Positions 23,561 to 36,199 of a stretch of DNA of 64,000 bases are shown here, one piece after another. The notes beneath the pieces were generated by a model, which was given only the letters and a program-made list of their open reading frames with translations, was not told the origin of the DNA and ran no database searches. Each line of letters starts with the position of its first letter. Within the stretch, counting starts at the first letter, position 1. The stretch spans positions 20,276,247 through 20,340,246 of the forward strand of contig NC_079488.1 of assembly GCF_020520425.1 (NCBI RefSeq). Reading direction: 5' to 3'. The translations under genes and the position numbers were made by a program. Source of the DNA: Spinacia oleracea. Its lineage: Eukaryota; Streptophyta; Magnoliopsida; Caryophyllales; Amaranthaceae.

Positions 23561-24199
23561 GTAAGTACTAATTTTTATGTTTTTGAATATCTATTTCTAT
23601 TTAATTTACGAATGTGCCGTTTTAGACATTTGATACAATACAAATACAAAATAATGATACATTGTTCATATTCATAGAGATTTAAGAATAATCTTATTGA
23701 TGATTAAAATTTGGATTGGAAATGTCAATTATTTCAAATATTATTATAATAATGTAAATGTGATGAACTTTTGTTGAGTTTTTCTATCCTTTTGTTAGAT
23801 GTTCAATTTATGTGTAAAATGTTCATATTGTTTAAGCTAGATATTCATTTTGGTCTACTGAGTTTTGTTCATTCCTCTGTAAAATAAATTAAGTCGAGAA
23901 CTCATGATAACTATCTTATGCAAAATGTTCAATTGATTATAGCAGAATATTCAATATCTTTTTGAAAAATGTTCATATATTCCAAACTGGATATCCTTTT
24001 TGGTCTACTGAATTTTCTTTAGGAATACTGAATTATTTTGAATGTTATATATATAATTAAAATGATTTGAACATTTGTTCATTCCTATGTCCAAAAAACT
24101 AAGTCCAGAACTCATGATAACTGTCTGTGTGTAAAATGTTCAATATATTTTGATAAAATATTCATTTTTCTTTTTATAAAATGTTCAATATATTAAAAA
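23561..24199 (+). repeat. Intron filled with ATGTTCA(A/T) words
   Basis: The left part of intron 4 has repeated ATGTTCAAT, ATGTTCATT and ATATTCATT words (for example near 23800, 23818, 23926, 23968, 24136 and 24180), nearly all in the same orientation. It ends at the TIR of the 22.8-kb insert. Confidence 0.7.
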
Positions 24200-24462
24200 T
24201 TCTGTGAAGGTCGTCGACTTACGACGACACTCATATTTTTAATTAAATCTCAGCCATTAGTTTAATTGAATAAATCTTAGCCGTCGATAAGTACTATTCA
24301 TCTAAGGCTTGTTTGTTTGTAAAAAACTAAGGTAAGAAATTATTCAAACTAAGGCCGACAAGTATAACTTTAATGTTTTTAAAATTACATTTATGATCCC
24401 TAAACTCCTAATTTGTATCATAAACTAATTATATTGATACCCTTAAAAAAAACTAATTTATA

Positions 24463-25010
24463 TTGATCAAATTTATTTTCATTTCAACCCTAACTACTCT
24501 GTCACTCTCATGCTCTTCCTCTCACCGGAATGCCGGCCACCGTGAGCGAATTCAGATTAAATTTTTGATCCGTACTGTTTTTCGTCACTGTCTCTCCTTC
24601 CACGTGGTTCCCGAAACAAATAAAGGAGAATTTGCAGATCCTCCCCTTCAATTTTGTGTTCTATTATGACGAAGAAGAAGTGAGTTTAATTTGATTTCAA
24701 AATTCATATGATTTTTTTTGGTGTACGATTTCAATTCATATGATGATACTATAAACAATCTAGTTTAAGTAATTCCAAAAGTTTCTCCTTTTGTATTTTT
24801 GTAATTACCCTTTTCTGATTTTTGATCTATGATTTTATTTTGCTTTCTATTTTCCAATTGGATATGCTGTCATATTGAAAATTTATTTTCTGGGGCGATC
24901 ATTAAAATGTATTTTTCTTGCTCTATTTGATGGTATACTTTTGCATTCATGAAATTCATATTTGAATATGTCAGTTGTTTATTTAGTTTGATCTTTTAAG
25001 CAATGCATTT
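24463..25010. other. Inner flank of the composite insertion, no gene recognised
   Basis: A 68-codon open frame (24463-24669) is followed by an intron-like AT-rich stretch. It could be the first exon of a gene once carried by the element (it ends near a GTGAGT at about 24678), but no domain is recognisable. Confidence 0.3.
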
Positions 25011-25019
25011 GATTGAATA

Positions 25020-25500
25020 TGTAGGATTAAGAGGATTTTGACATGATGAATCTGGAAAAGAATGGTTATTATTCAGTTCAGTCCAGTTATTGGACGATTT
25101 TTTACACTTGTGGGAATGAGGAGTCCTCTAGTTAAACTGATTGGAAGTAGCAAGGAATGGTCTTCCAAGGACTAAGGATTTTTTCATTTTGGAAAACATG
25201 TCATGAAGCTATTCCAGCAACACAAGGGGAATAGCTATTTTATGGCCTTTATGGGGTGTTATTAAAGGAGAAAATTGTTTCCCATGCTTTACTGGAATTT
25301 CATATTGCAAGGGTTATATGGGATGGGAGCGAGTTAGGGGAGCCAGTCTTAATCAGGTGCAGCCGTGTAGGAGCTTTTTTGTATTGGGTCATTGGTGTTT
25401 TTAAAAATTTAAATATGGAATATAAAAGGGTGATGAGTTGGATGGCAAAAGAGGTAATACTTGTTTGATTAAGGATGTTTCTTTTATAAATTAGGGTCTT
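25020..25500 (+). pseudogene. LINE (non-LTR retrotransposon) zf-RVT remnant
   Basis: Translated in changing frames, the region resembles the C-terminal zinc-binding reverse-transcriptase tail of plant LINEs: FWKTCHEAIPATQG, then LKEKIVSHALLEFHIARVIWD. The expected Cys-His ladder is mostly lost, and there are stops and frame changes. Confidence 0.4.
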
Positions 25501-25564
25501 ATAGAAGAGGCGCTTAAAAAGTTCCTCCTTGCTGGAAGTTTAATATTCTACCTACCCTATTTTC

Positions 25565-25830
25565 TTGTCTCACTCAAATAAGAGAAATGTTAGTAGTAAA
25601 GCAATGAAGATTGCTAATACAGTTCCACATTTTCTATATCAGATTCATGCAGTTAGTACGGAGTCCTTCCCTGCATCTGAAAGAGCTTCCAGAATTCTTG
25701 TTCGGGGTGGTAATACAGAAATGAAGCCATTTTTTTTCTTCTCGCCTCACTGAGCGCCTGGTCCGTGGCCATGAAGATGTCATGGACCTCATGGTTTCTG
25801 CTGCTGCTGTAAATATTGTCATTATAGTTT
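25565..25830 (+). other. Open fragment of unknown origin, frameshifted
   Basis: A 62-codon frame (SHSNKRNVSSKAMKIANTVP...ASERASRILVRGG) has coding-like composition. After a T run near 25730 a second frame continues with SSRLTERLVRGHEDVMDLM. It looks like a captured exon with a frameshift, but I do not recognise the protein. Confidence 0.35.
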
Positions 25831-25838
25831 TTAGTACA

Positions 25839-27190
25839 CCCTAAATGAATTTTAGGTGCTAACATTTGTATTAAGTATAAAGTAGATATTGGTGATGTTT
25901 AGTACTCCCATAATGTATTTTAGGTGTAATCAATTCTACACGGTTTCGTGAAAAAGTATTTTTTGTACTACAACTAGATGTGGATTTTTATAACTCCTTA
26001 ATGTATTTTGGGCATTACGTAGTGTAACTTGTACTGCATGTATAAGAACTCTATCATTGTTTAGTACTCCCTAAATGTCTAAATGCATATGGGAATTCCC
26101 AACACTTTATTTAGACATCCAGTACTCGCATTTTTTTATTTTATTGATACCTACCCAACTCGATAAGCCATGGCTGGGAAAAAAAGTGTACTCTGAGTAC
26201 TTGTAATCAAGGTTGTTAGGATCTCGATCCCACCTTGGATTAGGGAGGGGTAGGATCGAATCGGTAGAATCGGATCATAGGATCGTAAGATCCTACAAAA
26301 TTGTAAAAAGGAGTAAGAAAAATATTGCTAAATGAATTTATACATATATTTCAAATAATATGGATGCTAAATACATATTTTTTTTCTCACATAATATTGA
26401 TATTTTAAAACCAATATGGCTTCGTAATAATCATATAGATTAGGGAAGCGAAATATTTTCATTTATGAAGTTGGGTTATCAATTTTTAGGCTTAAAGAGA
26501 AAGTTAGGCTATAGGGATCATTTTAATAAGTAAGAAAGTAAGATCAACCGATCCTACACGATCTTGTACGATCCTGGACCAATCTAAGTGAAAAGTAGGA
26601 TCTGACGATCCTACCGATCCTCCTACGATCATGACCGATTCTGCTATGATCCCACCATCCTTGCGGTTCTGCTTGCGTGGATCGTTTTGCAAAAAAATGG
26701 ATCGTAGGATCCTACGACCCGGATCGCGATTCTAACAACAATGCTTGTATTACCTCAATGTGGTTATTTTAGTACTCCTAATTCCTAAATGTACTTTTGG
26801 CATTACCAATTAGTACTCTGTAACTTGTATAAATCTTTGCTATTTGTTAGTACTCCTTAAATGCATATTGGACGTTTCGAATTGTATACAATGTAGATTG
26901 CAGATGTTTGGTACTCCCACAAGTGTTTTAGGCGTAGCCAATTCTATTGGATATCATGAAATATTGTACTACGAGTATTTTGTATTACCTAGATGTGATT
27001 TTTTAGTACTCCTTAAATGTATTTTGGGCATCGTCAATTCTATAGTGGTACTATATAAAGCCCCTCTGTGGTTCTTTGGTACTTCCTAAATGTAGATTGG
27101 GCATCCCTAATTATATACTCCATATTAATTTAATTACAATGTTTATTGCTCCCATAATGCATTTTAGGGATACCCAATAGGTTTAGGTTT
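25839..27190 (+). repeat. Degenerate minisatellite with TTTAGTACTCC...AAATGTATTTT units
   Basis: About a dozen copies of a unit of roughly 60-70 bp (TTTAGTACTCC, a few bases, TAAATGTATTTTRGGCAT, then a variable part). Examples start near 25839, 25899, 26058, 26768, 26847, 26908, 27005, 27073 and 27140. A MITE-like element at 26212-26739 splits the array. Confidence 0.6.
26212..26739. mobile_element. MITE-like inverted-repeat element (about 528 bp)
   Basis: The left end GTTGTTAGGATCTCGATCC is matched at the right end by the inverted GTTGTTAGAATCGCGATCC. Inside, both flanks carry multiple GGATCGTAGGATC-type words in mirrored order. No ORF and no clear TSD. It interrupts the TTTAGTACTCC repeat array. 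Confidence 0.6.
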
Positions 27191-27321
27191 AGGTATACCT
27201 GATTTTAATTTTTATGTCGATATGTTGATCTAGCCATTCCCAACTAGGTAACTCACCATTCCCATCTAAGATTTAGGTATTACCAGACAATTCACTTAAA
27301 AAGAATATTTGACATCCCCCA

Positions 27322-28990
27322 TTAGGGCTGAGCACGGATCGGATATCCGATCCGAAATCAACATTCGAATCGGATATTCGTATCCGAAAATTCAGATATT
27401 TGATATCCGTATCTGATCCGAAAATTTCGGATATCCGATATTCGAATATCCGATTTTTACGGATCGGATAATCCGGATATCAAATATCCGAAATGCTCCT
27501 GTTAGTTTTTCTTCCTGCTCACCATTTAAATTATTTTCTACCAACAATTCAATAAACAAGCTCCTGCTCATAGTTTAAGTTATTTTCTACAAACAAATAA
27601 TAAACAAGGATGGATTATTTCATACAAATATTATAACAACACAAGTACATTTTAAGCCTACAGGTAGTGCTGCCAGCAAGTCAGCAACCTAGCAGGCCAA
27701 AAAAATTAAACCAAAGGTATGCAACTATGCATAAAAACTAGCAGATGCAGTTAGCCATACATCCATACAAGGCAGTGTTGCCAGCAAGTCAGCAACTCGA
27801 AATTACAAGTCTTCGACAACGTTTAGTCGTTTACAGATCTAAACAAGTGAAATATGATAATTATAAATAATCATCAACTGCTGAAACTGATGGCTGCTCC
27901 TCCAATGTGTACAATTCTACAAAAGAAAAAAAAACATATGTTAGTATTTTACTAAGTTAACTAACCAAATAAACTAGAATAAAATGCAACGGAATCTATA
28001 GATTAATTGACTCATTTTGAACAATCGGTCAATTAGTAATAAAGAGATATATTGATATAATCAAACCCGATTTAAGTTGGCTAACTACTAACTAGTGTTA
28101 GAAACTGTTTCTTTTTCCCGTATTTACATTAGTTCCCATTTGGAAGCACATCTTTAGATGTGTATTGTATTCAGAATCTTTAAATGTGCTAGTTGAATCG
28201 TAATTTCTAAATTGCAAAGAAAACAACAGTCGATTAATTAACTAAATAGGAAATTCAGTTTACACAACCATCGACATCATCATTAACACATCAGAACATT
28301 CCCATAAGTCATAACACATAAATTCACCAAATTAAAACTAAAACACTAGAAAACAGAGCAAACTTTACATAATTAGAGAAAAGGGCGATTATTCAGCCAG
28401 AAAAGTCAAATGCAAACTAAAGGATTTAGCAATTACCCGATCAATTGTGTGGTGTGCGATGTCTGGTGGTCGGAGATAGGAAACCAGACGTGAGACGTTG
28501 CCGTGAAGTTGTGAGAGATAAGAGGGTCGGACGCGCGCCGGTGTGAGGTGAGTGTCTCGCCGGCGAGAGATGAGACTGAAGAGAGCCCAGAACTCCAGAA
28601 GGCCAGGAGAGTCAGGAGACTAGAAGAGAGAGAAGGTGAGAGGATTTGAAGTGCGGCGTGAGGGATGAGAATATGAGATAATTTTGAGTTTTAGGGCAAA
28701 GAGTTTATTTGGTTTGACCCTGAAAAATAAAAATAGTGATTCTTTCGGATCTTCAAATCGGATATCCGATATCCGATATTTCGATATCTGCTAATTTTTC
28801 GGATATCGGATATCCGAATTTTTCAAAAATCAACATCCGTATCCGATCCGATATCCGATAATTTCGGATCGGGTATCCAAAAATAATTTCGGATCCGAAA
28901 TTGATTTCGGATCGGATATCCAAAAAAATCGGATCGGATGCGGATCGGGTATTCGGATTTTCGGATTTTCAGATAGTTTTGCTCAGCCCT
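27322..28990. mobile_element. Non-autonomous hAT-like element (1.67 kb)
   Basis: The ends read (TT)AGGGCTGAGC and, inverted, AGGGCTGAGC. A perfect 8-bp duplication ATCCCCCA flanks it (27314-27321 and 28991-28998), the hAT signature length. Both subterminal regions are dense in self-complementary GGATATCCGA words, which are likely binding sites. The middle has no transposase frame. Confidence 0.8.
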
Positions 28991-29121
28991 ATCCCCCATC
29001 ACATAATTTATTTAATTTTTATTTAAATCGGAACCTTAACGAGTTTCCATCTTAAAAGGTTGTTTTGTTTTTGTGCGACCCTTCTTAGGCCCTGTTCTGT
29101 TCCACTTTTGTGCGACCCTTC

Positions 29122-29400
29122 TTAGGCCATGTTCTGTTCGACTTATCTTGACTTATATCAGACAAAATAAGTTCAGATAAGTTCAGATAATATAAGTTCA
29201 GCAAAAAAAAGATATTTTCAGACATTTTCACACACAAATAAGTTTATTTCAGACAAAATAAGTTTTTTCAGATAAAATTAGTTAAAATAAGTTCAAATAA
29301 GTTCAGATAAGTTCAGTTAATTTCAGATAAGTTCAGATAAATTCAGTTAAGTTCAGATATTATAAGTTCAGTAAAATAAGTTCAATAGAACGAAGCCTAA
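29122..29400. mobile_element. Short MITE rich in AAGTTCAGATAA words
   Basis: The left terminus TTAGGCCATGTTCTGTTCGA and the inverted right terminus TTAGGCTTCGTTCTATTGAA form imperfect TIRs, with TA at both borders. The interior is mostly AAGTTCAGATAAGTTCAG repeats. A 38-bp tandem copy of the left end (from about 29068) suggests a partial duplication or second insertion. Confidence 0.5.
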
Positions 29401-29454
29401 TGAACGGTAGACAACAAATAATTTTAAATTATCCTTTTTCCATGTTTCTTTATA

Positions 29455-30676
29455 CGGATTTTTCATGAAATGCCCCTGAGGTTTGTGTTAATGCACCAAA
29501 TACCCTTAAACTTTCCAAAATGCACCAAATACCCCCGAGATTTAGTATAAATACACAAAATGCCCACAAGGCTAACGGACGTTAAGTCCCCGTTAGCGTA
29601 TGTTTACATTTTTGCCCTTAATAAACCGTTTTCTTTATTTATCCTAACATTAACCCTTAATTATATTAATTAACCTTAATTACATTAACTAATCCTTAAT
29701 TAAATTAATTAATCCTTAATTAAATTAATTAACTATTGTCTGAAAAAACCAATTACCCCAAAAAAATTTGGATTCTCCATTCCAACCTTGTTGTTGCCTT
29801 TGTTCTGTCTCCTCAAGTCCCACCACCACCATGTCAAACCCCTAATTCCTCTCTCTCCATTATCAACACCAACCATAGCTCCATCCTTGCAACCACCTCC
29901 ATCCTCACAGAATCAACGAATTAGAGGAGAGAGAATGCAGCCATGCCGCCACCACCAAACCCCACCACCGCCATGCTACCACCATCAAACCCCACTCCCC
30001 CTTCCTCACCGGCGGCGTTTCCCTCCCCTCCCCCACCTTACCCACTGCTGTCGCCACCACCAAACCCGCGTTTCCCTCCCCCTCACTTCCCCCACCTCCC
30101 TCATTCCCCACTGCCGCCGCCACCAAACTCCACTTCGCCTTCCTCGCCGGCGTCGTTTCCCTTCCCCTCACTTCCCCCTCCGTTACGGTCAAGGCAACTG
30201 GCAACAATGGTTGATTAAAATCCCCCATTACTGATTTGGGGATCAATTTTTTGGGATCTGGATTTTGAGAGAGGAAAATCGATGTATGTGTTTGTCTAGC
30301 GGTGGCGGTGGCGGTGTGGGGTGGTGGTGGTGAGGAAGAGAAGGGGTTAGCATGGCGGTGTGTGGTGGTGGTGAGGAAGAGAAGAGCTGTCATGGTGCTT
30401 CCAACCCAGAAAAATTGGCTGCCATTTTTAACAGGGAAGAAGGAAGGGGGGAGAGAGAAAAACAAATGAAAAAAGAAGAAATTAAAAGGAAAAGAGAAAA
30501 ATTAAATTAAATTAAAGTTAAAGTTAACGGATAAGTTAACGGAGTTAACGGAAAATAGTCATTTTGGGCATTTTGTGTATTTATATTAAACCTTAGGGGT
30601 ATTTGGTGCATTTTGGAAAGTTTAGGGGTATTTGGTTCATTAAGACAAACCTCAGGGGCATTTCATGAAAAATTCG
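29455..30676. mobile_element. Non-autonomous MULE with long TIRs and a 9-bp TSD
   Basis: TIRs of about 120 bp or more begin CGGATTTTTCATGAAATGCC on the left and CGAATTTTTCATGAAATGCC inverted on the right. A perfect 9-bp duplication TTCTTTATA flanks it (29446-29454 and 30677-30685), diagnostic for Mutator-like elements. The interior encodes only proline-rich low-complexity frames (CCACCACC/CCGCC words), so there is no transposase. The TIR sequence is related to that of the MULE at 35922-37737. Confidence 0.85.
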
Positions 30677-30949
30677 TTCTTTATATTTTGGTAAATGGTA
30701 TATATCAAGTACTCCGTATATAGGAAACAAATAATTAAATAATTAGTTGAAACTAATTTAAAATCGCAACACAATATAGAACTCACTATGCTCAAATACG
30801 TATAGAGAGTATTAAAAAAAACGTCACTTGACTTATACATAATTCAGTATGCCTAAAATGCTATTAAGGATTACTAAAAGTAGTCAGTTGTGGTTTCTCA
30901 GAGAGAGTAAACTGGAGGAAATTGATTTGTAGAATGCCTTTTCATTGGT

Positions 30950-31195
30950 CGGCTCGCTATTTTGAATAGGCTAGCTACATTTGACAGGTTGGGTAAGTTT
31001 GAAGTCCAATGCAACTCTGTTGGTGCCTGAGAATGTCAAATATTTATTTTTCATTTGTTTCTATTCTGCTGAAATTTGGAACAAGGTCTTGTGTTGGTTG
31101 AGAATTAATAGAAGTATTGAGAACTGGAGCAAGGATTTGGTTTATGCCTCTGCTTTTAAGGGGAAGACTGCTCTACACCAGGTATATTGAATGGG
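30950..31195 (+). pseudogene. LINE zf-RVT tail fragment
   Basis: The peptide ...ENVKYLFFICFYSAEIWNKV is a recognisable match to the HLFF.C.YSA.IWN part of the plant LINE zf-RVT domain and is followed by CWLRINRSIENWSKD. Only about 70 codons remain, without a start or flanking RT domain. Confidence 0.5.
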
Positions 31196-31640
31196 TTTTA
31201 TGGTTGTAGTATCATTTTTTTTTAGTAACTTTTACTAATGTAAAATTATAATTATTAACAGTTAAAGTAGTGCATTGAAGACCACACATATGTAAAAAGT
31301 GAGGAACATTATGGAACGGAGGGAGTAATATTTTTTTACAACTGATCAATTTGGATATGCCCAAAGTATATTACGAATATATCCATTGGAGCACAATTTA
31401 ACTAGAAAATTAAATAGCTTGAAATCTTATATGACATAACAAGCTAATTGTCAAATTAGCTTGCCATTGGAGATGAACTTAGTGATTTTGAAAGGATATT
31501 TTTTATTAAAATGAAAAATTTTATCCCTAAAAAATATATAACTTTTATATTATATCGGGTTAACTTTTAATCATTTTGAGTAATTAACTTTACTTCAATA
31601 AGAATTTGGGAGTAATAAAAATTGTCAATTGACATAATGT
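31196..31640. other. AT-rich spacer with a stray MITE-like end
   Basis: No gene. The words GGAACGGAGGGAGTA at about 31313-31327 match one end of Stowaway-like elements, but the mate at the other end was not found, so it may be a truncated copy. Confidence 0.4.
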
Positions 31641-31659
31641 AATTAAATGTGCCAAATCG

Positions 31660-31990
31660 GTCACCGGATGAATTATGGGTTTACATGAAAGTTCGGGTCT
31701 ATTCGTTTCGAGTTAATTTCGTGTCAAAAGTTTTCCGAATCAAATCAGGTTTGGGTCGGCTCTATTTAGTTCGGGTCAATTTCGGGCCAATTATTGTCGG
31801 ATCCGGGTCGACTTCCGGTTGGGTCAAGTCCGGACCAGGTGAAACCGTGTTGGGTTCCAAACGTATGTGGTCGGGTTAAACTCGGGTCGGGTAGACATTG
31901 GCTCGGGTCCTTTCAGTTTTGGAAGATTCAAGTCAGATCAATTCATTACCCGTTCGATTATGGTTCGAGTCATTTCGCTTAGGTCTCGAA
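31660..31990. repeat. Degenerate GGGTCGGGTC-type repeat
   Basis: Many imperfect GGGTC(A/G)(A/G)(T/G)T words in one strand. A second patch of the same kind lies at 35160-35560. The open frames across both patches are by-products of stop-poor repeat sequence, not genes. Confidence 0.55.
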
Positions 31991-33384
31991 GGTTGGTTTG
32001 ATTTAAGTCTAGATCTTTTCAAGTCCTTATCGATTAATTTTTTTCATTCTATTTCTAATTAATAAGCTATTAACCTAAGTCTTTACGAGTATTTTTAATT
32101 TATTGGATTACAACAATGTTATATTAATTAGAGTTTGCAATAAGTTATAAGATGATTAATAATTATATAATAAGAACCAGATGTAAACACTAGACTGCTA
32201 AATAAATCTAAAGAATATAACTCTTTAAGTTTGAAACAAAATCAAAGTCACTAAATAACTAATGATTATTTTCTATTAGAACATACTTCATAAATATACT
32301 CCAACTAAATCTAAACAACTACTCTATATAACTTATCACATTAATTCTTTAATTTACTAGTTGTTCTAACAAGCTTAGATAACATAATACTCATTTGTAT
32401 ATCATAAATTGGATCATATATATCATTTACCATTTAATGTTTATTACTCGTATACAAGTACTAAACCTAGGAAATAGCTCTAGTGTTAAACTGTTAACAA
32501 TCAAAATGTTCTAAAAGTGTATCTCTATGCTATAAGTATACAACAAGACAATAACGAGAATCTGCAAATTTTAGATTTATAAGTATAACAACTAGCCGAC
32601 AATAACTTATCACACAAATTTTTCAATACTTCATTAGTTCAGAAAGTTATTAAGCAATTAGAGCCCATTAGAATTTAATGTATTGAAGACAAATAGACAA
32701 CACATATCATTAGAGATCAATGTGTTGAACGACTAATATATATTATGTAGAGTTTTACTTATACTCATATAAGACTACAAGTATAGTAGTTATCTAGTTA
32801 CTACTATGTAGTTGCTTAGTTAGTTACACTTAGAAGCTATAACTTATAAATATAAGTCTAAAAGAGTATAAGACTGATAAATTAATAAGATTATAACTTA
32901 TACGGACTATAAGTTACACTTAATATAAAGCAAAAATGACTATAAGTGATAAATCTCAAAAGCTAACCAAAATTGGTTCAAACTATATGTTTATAACTAT
33001 ATAACCCTATATGAAGAATATCACTACATAAAATTATAATCCTATAAGAACAAGTCTATAATTATATAACTATATAGTTGACTATAATTAAGTGCCAATG
33101 AATTGTTTTAAACATTTCGAACAACAATGACTAGGATTGGTTTAGTTTTCCACATATTCAATTACTTTATGTTTAATTGACCGCAAATTAGACAAATTTA
33201 GTTCAAACAAAGTAATGTAATACTCTGTTGAGTACATTGCATCGAATCGTATCATTAGTTAAACAAGTTCAAAGAATTATGAGTTGCGAATCAACTAAGC
33301 TCAAATGATAAACATATTATACACTCAATTTTTTAGTTTCGAAAGTCATATGATTTGTATTGAGTCATGAACCAAAAAATAGTA
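31991..33384. other. AT-rich region without recognisable gene
   Basis: Very AT-rich, with many degenerate 'tataacta'/'ataagtta' words, especially 32740-33080. No open frame or terminal repeat pattern could be supported. Confidence 0.5.
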
Positions 33385-33718
33385 CTCCCTCCGTTCCTAA
33401 ATACGTGTCCACTTTGGATATTTACACGGTAATTAATAAAATTGAATGGTGTGTAAGAGGTAATGATTGTGAATGTTTTTTTTTTTGGGAAAGGAAAAAA
33501 TAGATAATTGTTTATTAATAAAGTATATATAAAAGTGGATGTGGTGATTGAAAAGTGGTAAAAGTGTAGAATGTGTAAGAAAAAGTAATAATGATTTACA
33601 GAAAAGTGGGAAAAGTGTGTGGAAAAGTGGGAAAGGTGTATGTCCAAAAATGAAAACTGGACACTTATAAGGGAACGCTATTTATGGGAACTGGACACGT
33701 ATTTAGGAACGGAGGGAG
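33385..33718. mobile_element. Stowaway-like MITE (334 bp)
   Basis: CTCCCTCCGTTCCTAAATAC at the left and the inverted CTCCCTCCGTTCCTAAATAC at the right are flanked by TA on both sides (33383-33384 and 33719-33720). That is the Tc1/mariner-type Stowaway signature. No coding capacity. Confidence 0.85.
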
Positions 33719-33720
33719 TA

Positions 33721-35921
33721 ATAGTTATAGTAATCATGTTAAACTGATAACTAGCTACTTTTTGTGGTTTTTATATTTTCATTTTTAGTTTTGTAAAAAA
33801 CAGAAATATAGAAACAAAAAATGATACTGAACGGGTCCTTGTATGTTTTATATTATAAATCCAATGTCCGAAAAATACCTTCTTCAGAGGAGGTGTACGT
33901 TTTGCCTCTTTGCTAAATTTGCCACTCTTAATTTGCATACATCAACTACATGGTCTGCCTCCTGGCTAAGTCGAACCGAGAAGCTCAAACAAGTTAACCA
34001 ATTGATTGTCATTTATGGATTTATATCTTGAACACTTGTCCCATGGTTAATCTCTAAAGAAGAAATTTGTCCTCACGTTGCTAATAGAATAAATTTATTC
34101 TGTGCTTAAATAAAGATGTTTGAAATAAAGATGTTGAACTTTGATGCATGGAGTTGGGGAGAATGGTATAATTATGTAGTCCCACATTGAAAAGTTTTTG
34201 GAAATATAATTACGGTCAAGTGAATTTGAATTACGATTATGTAGTCTCACACTCCCACATCGAAAGTTTTGTAAGTTATAATACACAATGGTTATAAAAA
34301 CAACGAACAAGCATATGTGATAGAGCATAAAGAAGTCCACTTTAAGGTTTCAGGAAACCTATCTGAGTTCCTCACTTTGGGCCTAAGTCATAAAATTTGG
34401 ACTATAACTTCGTTTTGAAAGCAATAAGTTTTTAAGTTTTTCATGTTGGGTTTAAGTAAGGGCTTAAGTAAATAAGTTAGAGTAACTTTTTCCAAATTAT
34501 GGCTCAATGATATACTCGTAACTTCAAAACAATTACTAGGTCCTATTAATTATTTGCATCTTGTAATTAATAATAAAAAAAAATAAACCAACATAGGCTT
34601 TATATTAGTTTATTTTAATATTTTTCATGCCCTTCGCATAATTCAGAGTAATAAAAAGGGCTAAATATAAAATATACAAATTTATGTATTATTTATATAA
34701 GTAATTAAAAAAAAAAAGAGTGAAGTTATCATAATTGTGTCAATGCAATATTTTATTTTGAATGAAAAAGGGGAAAATAAGTTATAATATGAAATCACAA
34801 ATTCTTATTTACAATGGGTGTACAATAAATATTGTACACCGGAGTAAAAGTTGGCTCAAAATGCTTAAAAGTTACATTTATATATGTAAAAGTTATCTAT
34901 TTTTTAATGACAACTTTTTTCATTTGAATAAAAATTATTTCTTCAAAATCACTAATAATGTATAAATTAATCATTTAACCCTTTAAAATGTTTATCTATC
35001 CACTTTTTAATTTTATAATATAAAAGTTACAGAAAAATAGGTTAAAGTTACGAAAAACTGCATAAAAGTTATCTTGGTGTACAATAAATTTATTGTACAC
35101 CTTGTGCGCGCAAGACCTTTTGATATAAAATACATAAATTAGAGCAATTAAAACAGTTGAAGGTAAGTGGGGTCAGATATAGATCAGGTTAAAACTAGGT
35201 CGGTTCAATATTAAATCAGTTAAATAATTGTTTGGGTAAAACTAGATTGGGTTAAGTCGGGTGGAGTTCAAGTCAAGTCAAGTCAAATCTGTGTCGGTTA
35301 GATAATAGTTTGGGTCAAATCAAATCAGGTCAAATCAAGTATTTACCGGATTAAATCGGTGTCCTGTGGAGTTCAACTCAGGTCAAACCGGTGTCGGGTG
35401 GAGCTTGGGTCGGATCCGTCCGGTGGTAGGTGGAGTTCGGATTGGATCAAATTGGTGACGGGTGGAGTACAGATCGTGTGAAGGGGGTGTCGGGTAGAGT
35501 TCAAATCGGTTACAGATCGGGTTTGGGTCCTATATTTCCGGGTCAAATCAGTCGATTACAATACGAAACATGTGGTTATTTCAGGTCGCGTCAGCTTTTG
35601 ACACCTTCTAACTGTAATACGAAGTATTGTATAGTAGATCATGTGATTTTCGGTAAATTAATGCATCTTAATTAACCATTATGGTTTTACTTTTATGATA
35701 AATAGAAGTATAAATATTGGGTATGTCCAAAATATATTTGGTATGACCAAATTACTCCAAATTTTATTTTCAAAATAGGAATTGATACAATTCATACAAA
35801 AAAAATATAGTTCGTAGTTAAAATACATGGACCAAAACGGCAAAACTCGTTGACGTATACAAAGTATAACACTTTAATTACACCATACTCCGTACTAAAG
35901 AAGCAGCCATCTAAAAAAATA
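33721..35921. other. Spacer with degenerate repeats, no gene
   Basis: Mostly AT-rich sequence. At 35160-35560 there are imperfect GGTC(A/G)(A/G)(A/G)T words like those at 31660-31990. The short ORFs have no motif or splice support. Confidence 0.5.
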
Positions 35922-36199
35922 CGGATATTTCATGAAATACCCCCGAGGTTTAAGTTAATTCACCAGGTACCCTCGTTGTTTCAGTAATCTACCAGGTACC
36001 CCTCAGGTTTCATTTTCTCGCATGACTTAACCCTGCCGTTAAGTGGCCGTTAGAAACTTTTTTTCACCAGGTACCCTCGTAATTTATTTCACCAGGTACC
36101 CCTGAGGTTTTTTAGATTTTCACCAGGTGCCCTTGTGCTTTATGGTAATTTCACCAGATACCCCTGCTCACCAACGGCTAGTTTCACCAGGTTTTGTTC

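Noticed and set aside
29788-30465. Proline-rich open frames on both strands of the small MULE
   Set aside because: Low-complexity CCACCACC/CCGCC DNA is stop-free in several frames; no domain or splice signal.
31649-31982. Overlapping frames of 62-76 codons
   Set aside because: They result from degenerate GGGTCGGGTC repeats with few stops.
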